A DNA stretch of 64,000 nucleotides from Mycobacterium europaeum (GCF_002102155.1 NZ_LQOU01000003.1:1-64000), one strand, 5' to 3'; positions 20,545-34,743 are shown, numbered from the stretch's first letter. Notes: generated by a model from the sequence alone, not told the origin. Numbers and translations: made by a program.

Positions 20545-20602
20545 TCGGCTGGCATGGGGCCGGCCGGCAGCTGGCCTGGCGCCACAGGAAAACTGAACCG
20601 TG

Positions 20603-21856
20603 TTACCCGCCGCCGTGCAGGAACGCGCCGATCGCATCCACGATACGACTGGCCATCAGCGTCTTGGAACCGTGCTGCAGCGCGGACTCGGTGCCGTCCG
20701 CGGCGAGCAGCCACCCGTCGTTGTGGTCCACCTCGAAGGCCCTGCCGTCGCCGACGGCGTTGACCACCAACAGGTCGCAGCCCTTGCGGCGCAGCTTTGC
20801 GCGGGCGTGGAAGAGCACGTCGCCGTTGGCGTCGCCGGTTTCCGCGGCGAAGCCGACGATGGCCCGCATCTTGGGCAGCTCGCCGTGGGCGCGCGCCCGC
20901 ACGGCGCCGGCCAGCACGTCGTCGTTGCGCACCAGCTCGATCGTCGGTGGGCCGTCGTCACCCTTCTTGATCTTGGCGGCGGAGACCTGCGCGGGCCGGA
21001 AGTCGGCGACGGCGGCGGCCATCACCAGCACGTCGGCCGCGGGGGCATGCTTGGCGACCGCGTCGCCGAGCTGCTCGGCGGAGCTGACGTGGACCACCTC
21101 GACGCCGGCGGGATCGATCAGCCCGGCGGTGTGCCCGGCGATCAGCGTGACCTCCGCGCCGCGCTGGGCGGCGACGCGGGCCACCGCATAGCCCTGCTTG
21201 CCCGAGCTGCGGTTGCCGATGAAGCGGACGGGGTCGATCGGTTCGCGGGTGCCGCCGGCGGTCACCAGCACCTTGCAGCCGGCGAGGTCGTAGGGAAGCG
21301 CGTCGTGGCGTTCGAGCAGCAGCTGCGCCAGCGTGGTGATCTCCTCGGCCTCGGGCAGCCGTCCCGACCCGCTGTCGCTGCCGGTGAGCCGGCCGAACGC
21401 GGGTTCGAGCACCACGGCGCCGCGCCGCCGCAGGGTGGCCACGTTGTCGACGGTGGCCGGGTGCAACCACATCTCGGTGTGCATCGCCGGGGCGAACAGC
21501 ACCGGGCATCGCGCCGTGAGCAGGGTCGCGGTCAGCAGGTCGTCGGCGCGGCCGTGCACCGCGCGGGCCAGCAGGTCCGCGGTGGCCGGCGCCACCACGA
21601 CCAGGTCGGCCTTCTGTCCGAGCTGAACGTGCGGCACCTCTGGGACGTTCTCGAACACCCCGGTGTGCACCGGCTGGCCGGACAGCGCCTCGAACGTGGC
21701 GGCCCCGACGAACCGCAGCGCGGATTCGGTGGGGATGACCCGGACCAGGTGGCCGGCCTCGGAGAGCTGGCGGACGACCGTGCACGCCTTATAGGCGGCG
21801 ATGCCGCCGGAGACGCCGACGATGACTTTTTTCGCGACGTGATCGCGGTTGTCCAC
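20603..21856 (-). CDS. coaBC: bifunctional phosphopantothenoylcysteine synthetase/decarboxylase (CoaBC)
   Basis: It catalyses two consecutive steps of coenzyme A synthesis. The 417-residue protein has an N-terminal flavoprotein CoaC domain (about 1-190): GVSGGIAAYKACTVVRQL, PATADLLARAVHGRADDLL and FAPAMHTEMW. The C-terminal CoaB domain (about 195-410) holds VTAGGTREPIDPVRFIGNRS and AAAVADFRPAQVSAAKIKK. It corresponds to Mtb dfp (Rv1391). The start is GTG at 21856, 21 bases after the rpoZ stop, so it is probably co-transcribed with rpoZ. Confidence 0.95.
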   Translation of the reverse strand: MDNRDHVAKKVIVGVSGGIAAYKACTVVRQLSEAGHLVRVIPTESALRFVGAATFEALSGQPVHTGVFENVPEVPHVQLGQKADLVVVAPATADLLARAVHGRADDLLTATLLTARCPVLFAPAMHTEMWLHPATVDNVATLRRRGAVVLEPAFGRLTGSDSGSGRLPEAEEITTLAQLLLERHDALPYDLAGCKVLVTAGGTREPIDPVRFIGNRSSGKQGYAVARVAAQRGAEVTLIAGHTAGLIDPAGVEVVHVSSAEQLGDAVAKHAPAADVLVMAAAVADFRPAQVSAAKIKKGDDGPPTIELVRNDDVLAGAVRARAHGELPKMRAIVGFAAETGDANGDVLFHARAKLRRKGCDLLVVNAVGDGRAFEVDHNDGWLLAADGTESALQHGSKTLMASRIVDAIGAFLHGGG

Positions 21857-21877
21857 AGCGCGCCCGGCCCCAGCCCG

Positions 21878-22916
<1,039 letters not shown>

Positions 22917-22965
22917 TGGCGCTCCTGGGCCGGTGCGCCCACAGGGCGGGTTGGCCGAGGCCGGG

Positions 22966-23280
22966 TTAGGAGCCGAACTTTTCCAGCAGGGCCTTGCGCT
23001 GCCGATCGCCGAGGCCCCGCAGGCGGCGGGTGGGGGCGATCTCCAGCTCGGTCATGATTTCCTGCGCTTTGACCTTGCCCACCTTGGGCAACGCCTCAAG
23101 CAGTGCGGAAACCTTCATCTTGCCCAGGACTTCGTCGGTCTCGGCGTCCTTGAGCACCTGGGTGAGGTTGGTGCCGCCGCGCTTCAGCCGGTCCTTGAGC
23201 TCTGCTCGCGCTCGACGTGCGGCAGCCGCCTTCTCCAACGCGGCCGCGCGCTGCTCGTCGGTCAACTGGGGAAGGGCCAC
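22966..23280 (-). CDS. mihF: mycobacterial integration host factor mIHF
   Basis: The 104-residue nucleoid-associated protein is a small helical DNA binder with a basic N-terminal helix ([18 protein letters not shown]) and a C-terminal helix-two-turn-helix segment ([17 protein letters not shown], then [16 protein letters not shown]). The length matches the short form made in Mtb (Rv1388). The GTG start at 23280 is preceded by GGAGG at ideal spacing. A 7-bp hairpin lies immediately 5' of this Shine-Dalgarno. Confidence 0.95.
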   Translation of the reverse strand: MALPQLTDEQRAAALEKAAAARRARAELKDRLKRGGTNLTQVLKDAETDEVLGKMKVSALLEALPKVGKVKAQEIMTELEIAPTRRLRGLGDRQRKALLEKFGS

Positions 23281-23295
23281 GATTCCTCCGTATCT

Positions 23296-23317
23296 GATCG
23301 ATCACTGTCAATCGATC
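23296..23317. promoter_or_regulatory. inverted repeat just upstream of the mihF ribosome site
   Basis: GATCGAT (23296-23302) and ATCGATC (23311-23317) surround an 8-base loop. In mihF mRNA it would form a hairpin ending about eight bases before GGAGG; as DNA it could be an operator, possibly for mIHF itself. Confidence 0.4.
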
Positions 23318-23742
23318 GCTTTTGTCTCTGCCGGGTACTTCAGCCAGCGGAGACGACCGTACTCAGGCCTCCTGACGAAATCTAACCCGACCCCCTGGTT
23401 AAGGGGACAAACTCCCAGCATGAGCCCGGCGTGTGGCCCGAAAAAGCGGGCCGGCGGGCGTCGCCGGCGGCGGGCGCGCCCGGCGGTGCGACGGCGGCGG
23501 CGCGGGCGCCTCGGGCCGCCGCGATGCCGCTCTGACCAGGGGTTTTAGCGTCGCGGACCGCGGCGGGGCCGCCGCCGGGGCGGCTGTCGACGGCGGCGAA
23601 GGCGTGCCGAAACTGCTCATGCGGGGAATCACGCATTTTTCGTCGCGCGTCGCGCGTGTCGCGCCGCGCCGTTCAGCGGGGCGATCACGCGTGGATCGCT
23701 GGTACGACCGCCGGCTCACACCCGCGGGGTTAGGATTTAGCG
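23318..23742. other. intergenic region between mihF and the HTH-TOBE gene
   Basis: About 425 bases without a credible gene. The mihF-proximal 90 bases are moderately AT-rich and presumably hold the mihF promoter. The rest (about 23400-23700) is extremely GC-rich, simple-sequence DNA whose open frames encode only Arg/Pro/Ala-biased peptides. Mtb has PE15/PPE20 near this position; nothing resembling them remains. Confidence 0.5.
23731..23736 (+). promoter_or_regulatory. leaderless-type -10 element of the HTH-TOBE gene
   Basis: TAGGAT ends six bases before the GTG at 23743, with no Shine-Dalgarno, consistent with leaderless transcription. Confidence 0.55.
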
Positions 23743-24165
23743 GTGTCCAACCTGCGGATCCGTCAGGCCGCTGAACTGCTCGGGGTCAGCGACGACACGG
23801 TCCGGCGGTGGATCAACCAGGGGTCGCTGACGGTCGGTCACGACGCGGCCGGCCGCAAGGTCATCGCCAGCGAAGACCTGGCCCGGTTCTCCCGGACCAA
23901 CGCGCCCACCCCGCCGCCCGACCCGCTGAGCATCGGCAGCTCGGCCCGTAACCGCTTCGTCGGGCTGGTCACGAAGGTCACCAGCGACACGGTTATGAGC
24001 CAGGTGGAGATGCAGTGCGGCCCCTTCAGCGTCGTGTCGCTGATGAGCACCGAGGCCGCCGAGGAGTTGCAGCTGCGGCCCGGCACGGTCGCCGTCGCGG
24101 TCGTCAAGGCCACCACGGTGATCGTGGAGACCGCCCGGCCCAGCACCGCCCTCACGTCCGACTAG
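23743..24165 (+). CDS. MerR-type HTH and TOBE (molybdopterin/molybdate-binding) protein
   Basis: The 140-residue protein has an N-terminal excisionase/MerR-like helix-turn-helix (RIRQAAELLGVSDDTVRRWINQG, residues about 5-27), a Pro-rich linker, and a C-terminal single TOBE/Mop domain (about 70-132: ARNRFVGLVTKVTSDTVMSQVEM, ending AVAVVKATTVIVE). Such HTH-Mop fusions are predicted molybdate-responsive regulators or molybdate storage proteins. No molybdate transporter or cofactor gene lies nearby, so the target is unknown. The gene is isolated between two minus-strand operons. Confidence 0.85.
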   Translation: MSNLRIRQAAELLGVSDDTVRRWINQGSLTVGHDAAGRKVIASEDLARFSRTNAPTPPPDPLSIGSSARNRFVGLVTKVTSDTVMSQVEMQCGPFSVVSLMSTEAAEELQLRPGTVAVAVVKATTVIVETARPSTALTSD

Positions 24166-24278
24166 CCGAGCCGTCCCGCGGGTTCGCTGGCGGCTATGCG
24201 TGTGCGCCGACGGCGGAAGTGCGGCCGTATTCGCGCCCCCGGCTCACACTGAAAGCCGAGGGTTCACCCGCGACGCGC

Positions 24279-25102
24279 CTACGGCGCGGCCAGGTAGGCG
24301 ACGGCGTCCCGCATCCGCTCGCCGGCCGCCCGCAGCTCGGCCACCCCCGGCCCGGCGCGCAGCACCTCGCGGGCCACCGCGGGCAGCAGCTGGCCGGGAT
24401 CCGCCCCACCCAGCCCGGCGAGAGTCTCGGGCCGTCCCCCCTGCACCCCCAGGCCCGGCACCAGCACCGGTCCGCCCAGCGCGCTCAGGTTGGGGGCCTG
24501 CAGGACGGTCGCGCCCACGACCACGCCGACGTAGCCGGGACCGGTCGGCGTGGCGGACTTGTTCACCACCGCCGCCTGGTCGACGACCAGCTGGGCCACC
24601 GTGCGGCCGTCGAACACGGCGCGCTGCACGGTCGCGCCCTCGGGGTTGGAGGTGGCGGCCAGCACGAACACGCCGCGATTGTGCGCGGCGGCGGCCTCCA
24701 GCAGCGGTCGCAGCGAACCGAACCCGAGGTACGGCGAGGCGGTCACGGCGTCGGCGGCCAGCGGCGAGTCACCCGCCCAGGCGGCGGCGTAGGCCGCCAT
24801 CGTCGTGCCGATGTCGCCGCGCTTGGCGTCGGCCAGCACCAGGACCCCGACCGAGCGCAGCGCCGCGATGGTGCGTTCCAGCACGGCGAACCCGGCGGCG
24901 CCATAGGGCTCGAAGAACGCCACCTGGGGCTTGACGACGGCGAACCCGGAGAAGGCCTCGACGCAGATGTCGCAGAACGCGGCCAGCCCCTCGGCGCTGA
25001 CCGGCAGATCCCAGGCGCGCAGCAGCTCGGGGTGCGGGTCGATGCCCACACACAGCGGACCGCGTCGCCCCTTGGCCTCGGCCAGCCGGACGCCGAAGCC
25101 CG

Positions 25103-25106
<4 letters not shown>
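24279..25106 (-). CDS. pyrF: orotidine 5'-phosphate decarboxylase
   Basis: It catalyses the last step of UMP synthesis. The 275-residue protein belongs to the type 2 (mycobacterial/Myxococcus) family: [24 protein letters not shown], and the catalytic Lys/Asp cluster [17 protein letters not shown]. The GTG start overlaps the carB stop as GTGA (25103-25106). It is the last gene of the pyrimidine operon. Confidence 0.95.
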
Positions 25107-29600
<4,494 letters not shown>

Positions 29601-29604
<4 letters not shown>

Positions 29605-30101
29605 GCTGCTTCCTCTTTCAGCCACTCGGTGTAGTCATCACGGTGGTTGGCCCGGAAGCCGGTGTCGATCTCGACTCCCGACGGCAGCCGCCACCGAATC
29701 GCCAGAATCCCGATCCGGGCCGCGGGCCGGCCTCCCATGCCGCGCTCCATGCGGATGTGAATGATCGAATCGCGTGGAATCCAAAGCGGTTGGGCGCGTA
29801 GGCGTTCCACCATGATTCCGCTCGCATAGCGGGTCAGCACCGCTTTGCTGCGGTAACCCAGATCGCCGACGGCGATCCGCTCGCTCCAGCCCGGGGCCAT
29901 CATCGAACCGCAATAGTGGCCTTGGGTGGTGGTCGTCGCCGCGCCCACCTGGTCGGGCGCGTCGGGCAGCCGGCCGATCAGTTCGGACTGCCGTTGCGAG
30001 CGCCGCCGCCAGCTGCGCATCATCAGCTGGATCACCACCGCGATCACCACCACCAGCACGGCCGCGAAGATGAGCGACCCCACCAGCGTGCCGGAATTCA
30101 T
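29601..30101 (-). CDS. single-pass membrane protein inside the pyrimidine operon (Rv1382-like)
   Basis: This 166-residue protein has one N-terminal transmembrane helix (about residues 6-28, [21 protein letters not shown]) followed by a basic patch [10 protein letters not shown] and a roughly 135-residue cytosolic domain. That domain contains [19 protein letters not shown] and [15 protein letters not shown]. It matches Mtb Rv1382, also located between pyrC and carA, and its function is unknown. It is locked into the operon by ATGA with pyrC (30098-30101) and GTGA with carA, so it is co-translated with UMP synthesis enzymes. Confidence 0.85.
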
Positions 30102-31390
30102 GCCGGGCACTTCCCGTCTCGAGCGGTGACCTTCCCGCGCAGCAGGGTGGCCGTCACGGTGGCGGGCAGCGCCATCGACTCGAAGGGCGTGTTGGCCGAC
30201 CGGCTGGCCAGCTCGGACCCGGCGACGGTCCAGGCGGCGTCGGGGTCCACCACCGTCAGGTTGGCCGGCTCACCCACCTCCAGCGGGCGGCCCTGGTCGG
30301 GCAGCCCGACGATGCGCGCCGGGTTTTCGCTCATCACGCGGGCGACGCCCCGCCACGTCAGCAGCCCGGGCTCCACCATGGTCCGCACCACCACCGACAG
30401 TGCGGTCTGCAGGCCCAGCATGCCGGGACGCGCCGCGGCGAACTCCACGCACTTCTCGTGCTCGGCGTGCGGGGCGTGGTCGGTGGCCACACAGTCGATC
30501 ACGCCGTCGGCCAGGGCCTGGCGCAACGCGACCGCGTCGGCGGCCTCGCGCAGCGGCGGGTTGACGCGATTGCGGCCGTCGTAGCCGGCGAGCCTGCTGT
30601 CGTCGAGCAGCAGGTGGTGCGGGGTGACCTCGGCGGTGATCGAGATCCCTTGTCCCTTAGCCCATTTCAACAGCTCGACGGTGCCCGCGGTGGAGGCGTG
30701 GCAGATGTGGACGCGGGCGCCCGCATCGCGGGCCAGCAGCGCGTCCCGCGCGACGATCGACTCCTCGGCGGCCCGCGGCCATCCCGCGAGGCCGAGCCGG
30801 GCGGCGGCGGGTCCCTCGTGGGCGACCGCGCCGACGGTCAGCCGTGGTTCCTCGGCGTGCTGGGCGATCAGCACCCCCAGGCCCGTGGCGTATTCGAGCG
30901 CGCGGCGCATCACCAGCGGGTCGTGCACGCAGCTGCCGTCGTCGGAGAACATCCGGACCTGCGCGGCGCCGGCCGCCATCATGCCCATCTCGGTGAGCTC
31001 GGTACCGGCCAACCCGACGGTGACGGCGCCGACGGGGTGGACGTCGACCAGGCCGACCTGCTGGCCGCGGTGCCAGACGTGGTCGGTGACCACCGGGCTG
31101 TCGGCGACCGGGTTGGTGTTGGCCATCGCGAACACGGCGGTGTACCCGCCCAACGCCGCTGCGGCCGAGCCGGTTTCGATGTCCTCGGCGTATTCGCGGC
31201 CGGGCTCGCGCAGGTGGGTGTGCAGGTCGACGAAGCCGGGCAGCAGCACCTGCCCGGTGGCGTCGATGACCTCGGCCGTGTCGGGAATCGCGATCGTGGG
31301 CCCGATGCCGGCGATCTGGCCGTCATCGACCAGCACGTCGACCCGGTCGCCCTCGCCGTACAACCGGACCCCGCGGATCAGCACGCTCAC
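30098..31390 (-). CDS. pyrC: dihydroorotase
   Basis: The 430-residue amidohydrolase cyclises carbamoyl aspartate. It carries the zinc motif [10 protein letters not shown] and then [17 protein letters not shown], the metal-site VHICHAST and the catalytic-Asp segment CVATDHAPH follow, as in class I dihydroorotases. The GTG start at 31390 overlaps the pyrB stop (GTGA, 31387-31390), so the long upstream open frame is spurious. Confidence 0.96.
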   Translation of the reverse strand: MSVLIRGVRLYGEGDRVDVLVDDGQIAGIGPTIAIPDTAEVIDATGQVLLPGFVDLHTHLREPGREYAEDIETGSAAAALGGYTAVFAMANTNPVADSPVVTDHVWHRGQQVGLVDVHPVGAVTVGLAGTELTEMGMMAAGAAQVRMFSDDGSCVHDPLVMRRALEYATGLGVLIAQHAEEPRLTVGAVAHEGPAAARLGLAGWPRAAEESIVARDALLARDAGARVHICHASTAGTVELLKWAKGQGISITAEVTPHHLLLDDSRLAGYDGRNRVNPPLREAADAVALRQALADGVIDCVATDHAPHAEHEKCVEFAAARPGMLGLQTALSVVVRTMVEPGLLTWRGVARVMSENPARIVGLPDQGRPLEVGEPANLTVVDPDAAWTVAGSELASRSANTPFESMALPATVTATLLRGKVTARDGKCPA

Positions 31391-32346
31391 GCCGCCCCCT
31401 CTTTCCCGGCGGATTCCGCGCCCACCAGCACGTGGAACAGCACCGCCATCCGCACGTGCACACCGTTGGCAACCTGTTGCAGCACAGCCGATTGCGACGA
31501 GTCGGCCACCGACGACGCGATCTCCATGCCGCGCAGCATCGGACCGGGGTGCAGCACCACGGCGTGGCCGGGCAGCATGGCCTGGCGGCGATCGGAAAGC
31601 CCGAAGCGGGAGGAGTATTCGCGCACCGACGGGAAGAAACCGCCGTTCATCCGCTCGGCCTGCACCCGCAGCATCAGCACCGCGTCGGCGGCGGGCAGCT
31701 CGGCGTCGAAGTCGCCGGAGACGGTGACCGGCCAGCCGTCGACCCCGGCGGGCAACAGCGTCGGGGGCGCGACCAGCACCACCTCCGCGCCCAGGGTGTT
31801 CAGCAGCATGACATTGGAGCGGGCGACCCGGCTGTGCAGGATGTCGCCGACGATCACGACGCGCCGGCCCTCGATCCCGCCGAGGCGCTGGCGGATGGTC
31901 AGGGCGTCCAGCAGCGCCTGCGTCGGGTGCTCGTGCGTGCCGTCGCCGGCGTTGATCACCGAGGGGCCGGAATCGTTGTCGGCGCACGTCCAGTCGGCCA
32001 ACAGATGGGCCGCGCCGGAGGCCGGATGCCGGATGATCAGCGCGTCGGCGCCGGCCGCGCGCAGCGTCAACGCGGTGTCGCGCAGCGATTCGCCCTTGCC
32101 CACCGAGGATCCGGCGGCGCTGACGTTGATCACGTCGGCGCTCATCCACTTGCCGGCCACCTCGAACGACACCCGGGTGCGGGTGGAGTTCTCGTAGAAC
32201 ATCGTGATCACGGTGCGCCCGCGCAGGGTCGGCAGCTTCTTGACCTCGCGGCCCACCAGCGCCTCGGCGAACCGGTCCGCGTCGTCGAGGATGGCGGTGG
32301 CCTCGTCGCGGCTGAGATCGCCGGCGGCCAGCAGGTGACGCGTCAT
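31387..32346 (-). CDS. pyrB: aspartate carbamoyltransferase catalytic subunit
   Basis: The 319-residue enzyme transfers the carbamoyl group to aspartate. It has the carbamoyl-phosphate site [17 protein letters not shown], the HPASGAAH loop and [19 protein letters not shown]. Domain closure residues lie in [10 protein letters not shown] and HPGPMLRG. No regulatory pyrI gene is nearby, as expected for the actinobacterial class. It overlaps pyrR upstream (ATGA, 32343-32346) and pyrC downstream. Confidence 0.96.
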   Translation of the reverse strand: MTRHLLAAGDLSRDEATAILDDADRFAEALVGREVKKLPTLRGRTVITMFYENSTRTRVSFEVAGKWMSADVINVSAAGSSVGKGESLRDTALTLRAAGADALIIRHPASGAAHLLADWTCADNDSGPSVINAGDGTHEHPTQALLDALTIRQRLGGIEGRRVVIVGDILHSRVARSNVMLLNTLGAEVVLVAPPTLLPAGVDGWPVTVSGDFDAELPAADAVLMLRVQAERMNGGFFPSVREYSSRFGLSDRRQAMLPGHAVVLHPGPMLRGMEIASSVADSSQSAVLQQVANGVHVRMAVLFHVLVGAESAGKEGAA

Positions 32347-32906
32347 CGCGAGATCACCACCGCGTCGCGCCCGTCCTGCTCGCTCAGCAGCACGTGCACG
32401 CTCTCGGTGCGGGAGGTGGGCACGTTCTTGCCGACGTAGTCGGCGCGCAGCGGCAGTTCGCGGTGGCCGCGGTCGACCAGCACCGCCAACTGCACCACCC
32501 GCGGGCGGCCCACGTCGCGCAGGGCGTCCAGCGCCGAGCGGACCGAACGCCCGGAATACAGCACGTCGTCGATGAGGATCACCAGCGCGTCGTCGATGCC
32601 GCCGGCCGGGATCGAGGTGACCTCCAGCGGTCGCGGCGGCTTCTGCATCAGGTCGTCGCGATACAGGGTGATGTCGAGGGCGCCGTGTCCGACGTCGACT
32701 CCGCTGTATTCGGCGATGTTGGTGGCCAGCCGCTCGGCGAGGATCACGCCGCGGGTCGGGATGCCCAGCAGCACCACCCGCGGCGCGTCGGGGCCGTCCA
32801 GCGCGGTCTTTTCGATGATCTGATGCGCGATACGGGAAATGGTGCGACTCACGTCGGCCGCCGACATCAACTCGCGGCCGGTGCCGGTGTCACCCGTTGC
32901 ACCCAT
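32343..32906 (-). CDS. pyrR: PyrR, uracil-sensing RNA-binding regulator / uracil phosphoribosyltransferase
   Basis: The 187-residue phosphoribosyltransferase-fold protein has the PRPP motif [29 protein letters not shown] and the RNA-binding/dimer region [17 protein letters not shown]. With UMP bound, PyrR binds a specific hairpin in pyr mRNA. In M. smegmatis it is reported to block translation rather than cause attenuation. The hairpin recognised here (32922-32954) covers this gene's own Shine-Dalgarno. The start ATG 32906 matches the Mtb N-terminus (MGA..GD). First gene of the seven-gene operon. Confidence 0.95.
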   Translation of the reverse strand: MGATGDTGTGRELMSAADVSRTISRIAHQIIEKTALDGPDAPRVVLLGIPTRGVILAERLATNIAEYSGVDVGHGALDITLYRDDLMQKPPRPLEVTSIPAGGIDDALVILIDDVLYSGRSVRSALDALRDVGRPRVVQLAVLVDRGHRELPLRADYVGKNVPTSRTESVHVLLSEQDGRDAVVISR

Positions 32907-32921
32907 GCGAAACCCTGACCT

Positions 32922-32954
32922 CCTTCTCCGCCTCGCCGGACGGATCGTTAAAGG
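32922..32954 (-). promoter_or_regulatory. PyrR-binding RNA hairpin overlapping the pyrR Shine-Dalgarno
   Basis: The mRNA sense strand forms TCCGTC / GGCGGA (32944-32939 with 32932-32927), a six-bp upper stem closing the hexaloop CGGCGA. This fits the CNGNGA loop consensus of Bacillus PyrR sites, and the following purine run GAGAAGGA also matches. A lower stem pairs CCTT with AAGG, and AAGG is part of AAGGAGG (32925-32919), the ribosome site. Binding should therefore hide the start region: translational repression by UMP-loaded PyrR. Confidence 0.78.
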
Positions 32955-32970
32955 ATGTCGACTGCCCGGC

Positions 32971-32976
32971 AGCGTA
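32971..32976 (-). promoter_or_regulatory. candidate -10 element of the pyr operon
   Basis: The minus strand reads TACGCT (TANNNT). It would start transcription near 32964, giving a leader of nearly 60 bases that just contains the complete PyrR hairpin. The -35 region is not recognisable. Confidence 0.5.
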
Positions 32977-33080
32977 GCACTTCTTCGCCGGAGGGCGGCG
33001 CGAGGCACGACCGCCACCGCGCGGGATCACCCGGCGCGCCACACGCGTCCCACGCGTCCCGGCTTGGGCGGACGCGGCAC

Positions 33081-33086
33081 TACCCT
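33081..33086 (+). promoter_or_regulatory. leaderless-type -10 element
   Basis: TACCCT ends seven bases before the ATG at 33094; no Shine-Dalgarno is present. Confidence 0.55.
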
Positions 33087-33093
33087 GGCGGAC

Positions 33094-33756
33094 ATGACCG
33101 GCTCAGGCTTCTCCGGACTGCAGCGAATGGACTTCGACGCGCTCTACCGCGGCGAGAGCCCCGGCGAAGGCATCCCGCCGATGACGACACCGCCGTGGGA
33201 CACCAAGGCGCCCAAGGACAATGTCATCGCGTGGCATGGCGGGGGCTGGGTCCACGGTGACGTCCTCGACATCGGCTGCGGGCTCGGCGACAACGCCATC
33301 TACCTGGCGCAGAACGGGTTCGAGGTGACCGGCCTGGACATCTCCCCCACCGCGCTGATCACCGCCGGGCGCCGGGCCGCCGACGCCGGCGTGGACATCA
33401 CGTTCGCGGTCGCCGACTCCACCGAGCTGGCGGGCTACACCGGCGCGTTCGACACCGTCATCGACAGCGGCATGTTCCACTGCCTCGACGACGAGGGCAA
33501 GCGCAGCTACGCCGCCGCGGTGCACCGCGCGACCAGGCCGGGCGCCACGCTGTTGATCAGCTGCTTCTCCGACGCGAACGCCACCGACGAGCGCTGGCCC
33601 CGGCCCGCGGTCTCCGAGCAGACGCTGCGCGACGTCCTGGGCGGCACGGGGTGGGACATCGAGGCACTGGAGCCCGCCACGATGCGCCGGGAGGTGGACG
33701 GCGCACAGGTCGAGATGGCGTTCTGGTACGTCCGCGCCCAGCGCGGTCGCCGCTAG
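33094..33756 (+). CDS. class I SAM-dependent methyltransferase (Rv1377c-like)
   Basis: The 220-residue protein has SAM motif I VLDIGCGLGDNAIYLAQNG, an acidic motif II (TGLDISPTAL) and motif post-I with FDTVIDSGMFHCLDDEGK, typical of the thiopurine/tellurite-type small-molecule methyltransferases. It matches the Mtb gene adjacent to pyrR. Substrate unknown. Its TAG lies in a CTAG (33753-33756) shared with the stop of the convergent cellulose-binding gene. Confidence 0.85.
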   Translation: MTGSGFSGLQRMDFDALYRGESPGEGIPPMTTPPWDTKAPKDNVIAWHGGGWVHGDVLDIGCGLGDNAIYLAQNGFEVTGLDISPTALITAGRRAADAGVDITFAVADSTELAGYTGAFDTVIDSGMFHCLDDEGKRSYAAAVHRATRPGATLLISCFSDANATDERWPRPAVSEQTLRDVLGGTGWDIEALEPATMRREVDGAQVEMAFWYVRAQRGRR

Positions 33757-34181
33757 GCGCAGCGATACTGCCCGTTGAGCACGCAATTCGACGGTGGCGA
33801 ATAGGTACCGCTCAGCACGCCCCGGAAGCCACCCGTGGCCGAACCCCCGGGCGCGATGACGCGGTTCCAATTCGCCGGGGTGACCACAAAGTGCGTGCCG
33901 GATTGGGTGACGGTGCTGTTCCAGCTGTGCACGACGGACTGTCCGGCCGGCATGTCGAATTCGAGCTTCCAATCGGGTAGCGGCACCATGTTCGGGTTGG
34001 TGACGGTGAAGCGGGCGATGAAGCCGGTCTGCCAGGTATGTTCGACCGTCAACGTCGCCGTGGCCGCGGCCGCATGAGCCGCGGGGGCGACCGCCAGCCC
34101 GACGAGGGCAACCGCCGACGCCGAGGCCGCTACGTGAAGCGCTGTGTGCCAGCGCTTCACGTGATTCTTCAGTCCAGCCAT
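33753..34181 (-). CDS. secreted CBM2 (cellulose/chitin-binding) domain protein, Rv1987-like
   Basis: The 142-residue precursor has a long twin-hydrophobic signal peptide ending near APAAHA (about residue 37) and a stand-alone family 2 carbohydrate-binding module. The aromatic residues expected on the binding face are present (W50 in HTWQTGF, W71, W87 in HSWNST, W105 in NWNRVIAPGG), and C133/C141 can form a disulfide. There is no catalytic domain, so it binds but does not cut polysaccharide. Length and sequence closely recall Mtb Rv1987 (annotated possible chitinase), which sits elsewhere in that genome. The 5' coding part carries a 13-bp inverted repeat. Confidence 0.88.
   Translation of the reverse strand: MAGLKNHVKRWHTALHVAASASAVALVGLAVAPAAHAAAATATLTVEHTWQTGFIARFTVTNPNMVPLPDWKLEFDMPAGQSVVHSWNSTVTQSGTHFVVTPANWNRVIAPGGSATGGFRGVLSGTYSPPSNCVLNGQYRCA
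34132..34162. repeat. 13-bp perfect inverted repeat inside the CBM2 signal-peptide codons
   Basis: ACGTGAAGCGCTG (34132-34144) and CAGCGCTTCACGT (34150-34162) flank a 5-base loop. In the mRNA it begins about 20 bases after the start codon and would make a very stable hairpin at codons 7-17. Confidence 0.85.
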
Positions 34182-34344
34182 AGCAGCCAACACTAGAACC
34201 GGACCGGGGATGTCGGCCCGCGCCCCGCGGGTAAGCTGCCGTACCTTTGCCCAACCGAAACCGTCATGAAATTTCGGCCCCGGTGCACCGATCCCCACGT
34301 CGCGGGCCCCTGACTCCGCCGGCCGCCGCGACCGGCGGGTGACG

Positions 34345-34360
34345 GGCCGGTTAACCGGCC
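34345..34360. promoter_or_regulatory. 16-bp perfect palindrome upstream of the STAS gene
   Basis: GGCCGGTTAACCGGCC is self-complementary over all 16 bases and ends 31 bases before the ATG at 34392, where a dimeric regulator would be placed. It overlaps a GGTT that, with GGCGATA 17-18 bases further on, weakly resembles a SigF-type promoter. Confidence 0.5.
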
Positions 34361-34391
34361 GTGTTGAGAAGGCGATACGGTTCGGATCGTC

Positions 34392-34742
34392 ATGAGCGAG
34401 GAGTTTTGGGTCAACCGCCGCGACGCCGGTGAGGCGGTGATCCTGGAGGTCAGCGGCGTCGTGGACATCATCACCGCGCCCTCGCTCGCCACGCACATCG
34501 ACGTCGCCCTGTCCGGTACGCCGGCCGTGCTCGTCATCGACCTCACCGAGGTGGATTTCCTGTCCTCGGCGGGCATCACCGTGCTGGTCGAGGTGCATCG
34601 CCTGACCCAGGACAGCCCGACGTCGCTGCGGGTGGCCGCCGACGGCTCGGCCACCAGCCGGCCGCTGCACATCGTGGGCCTCGACGAGGTCATCGACCTC
34701 TATCCCACGGTGAACCAGGCGCTGGAGGGGCGAGAGTCCTAG
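34392..34742 (+). CDS. STAS-domain anti-sigma factor antagonist
   Basis: The 116-residue protein is a single STAS domain: beta strand VILEVSGVVDIITAPSL, a central VLVIDLTEVDFLSSAGITVLVEV, and a C-terminal helix. The conserved phosphorylatable serine is in DFLSSAGI (S58 or S59), so it should be switched by a serine kinase/anti-sigma factor as SpoIIAA/RsfA-type proteins are. No anti-sigma or sigma gene is next to it, so the partner is encoded elsewhere. The serine hydrolase gene follows after one base, and both are probably co-transcribed. Confidence 0.85.
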   Translation: MSEEFWVNRRDAGEAVILEVSGVVDIITAPSLATHIDVALSGTPAVLVIDLTEVDFLSSAGITVLVEVHRLTQDSPTSLRVAADGSATSRPLHIVGLDEVIDLYPTVNQALEGRES

Positions 34743-34743
34743 T

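Noticed and set aside
23283..23311. TTGACA-like -35 for mihF
   Set aside because: The minus strand does read TTGACA at 23311-23306, but 17 bases downstream is the Shine-Dalgarno rather than a -10, so it cannot serve mihF.
23399..23719. 106-codon minus-strand frame upstream of mihF
   Set aside because: Low-complexity Pro/Arg/Ala product in simple GC-rich DNA; no start signal or domain.
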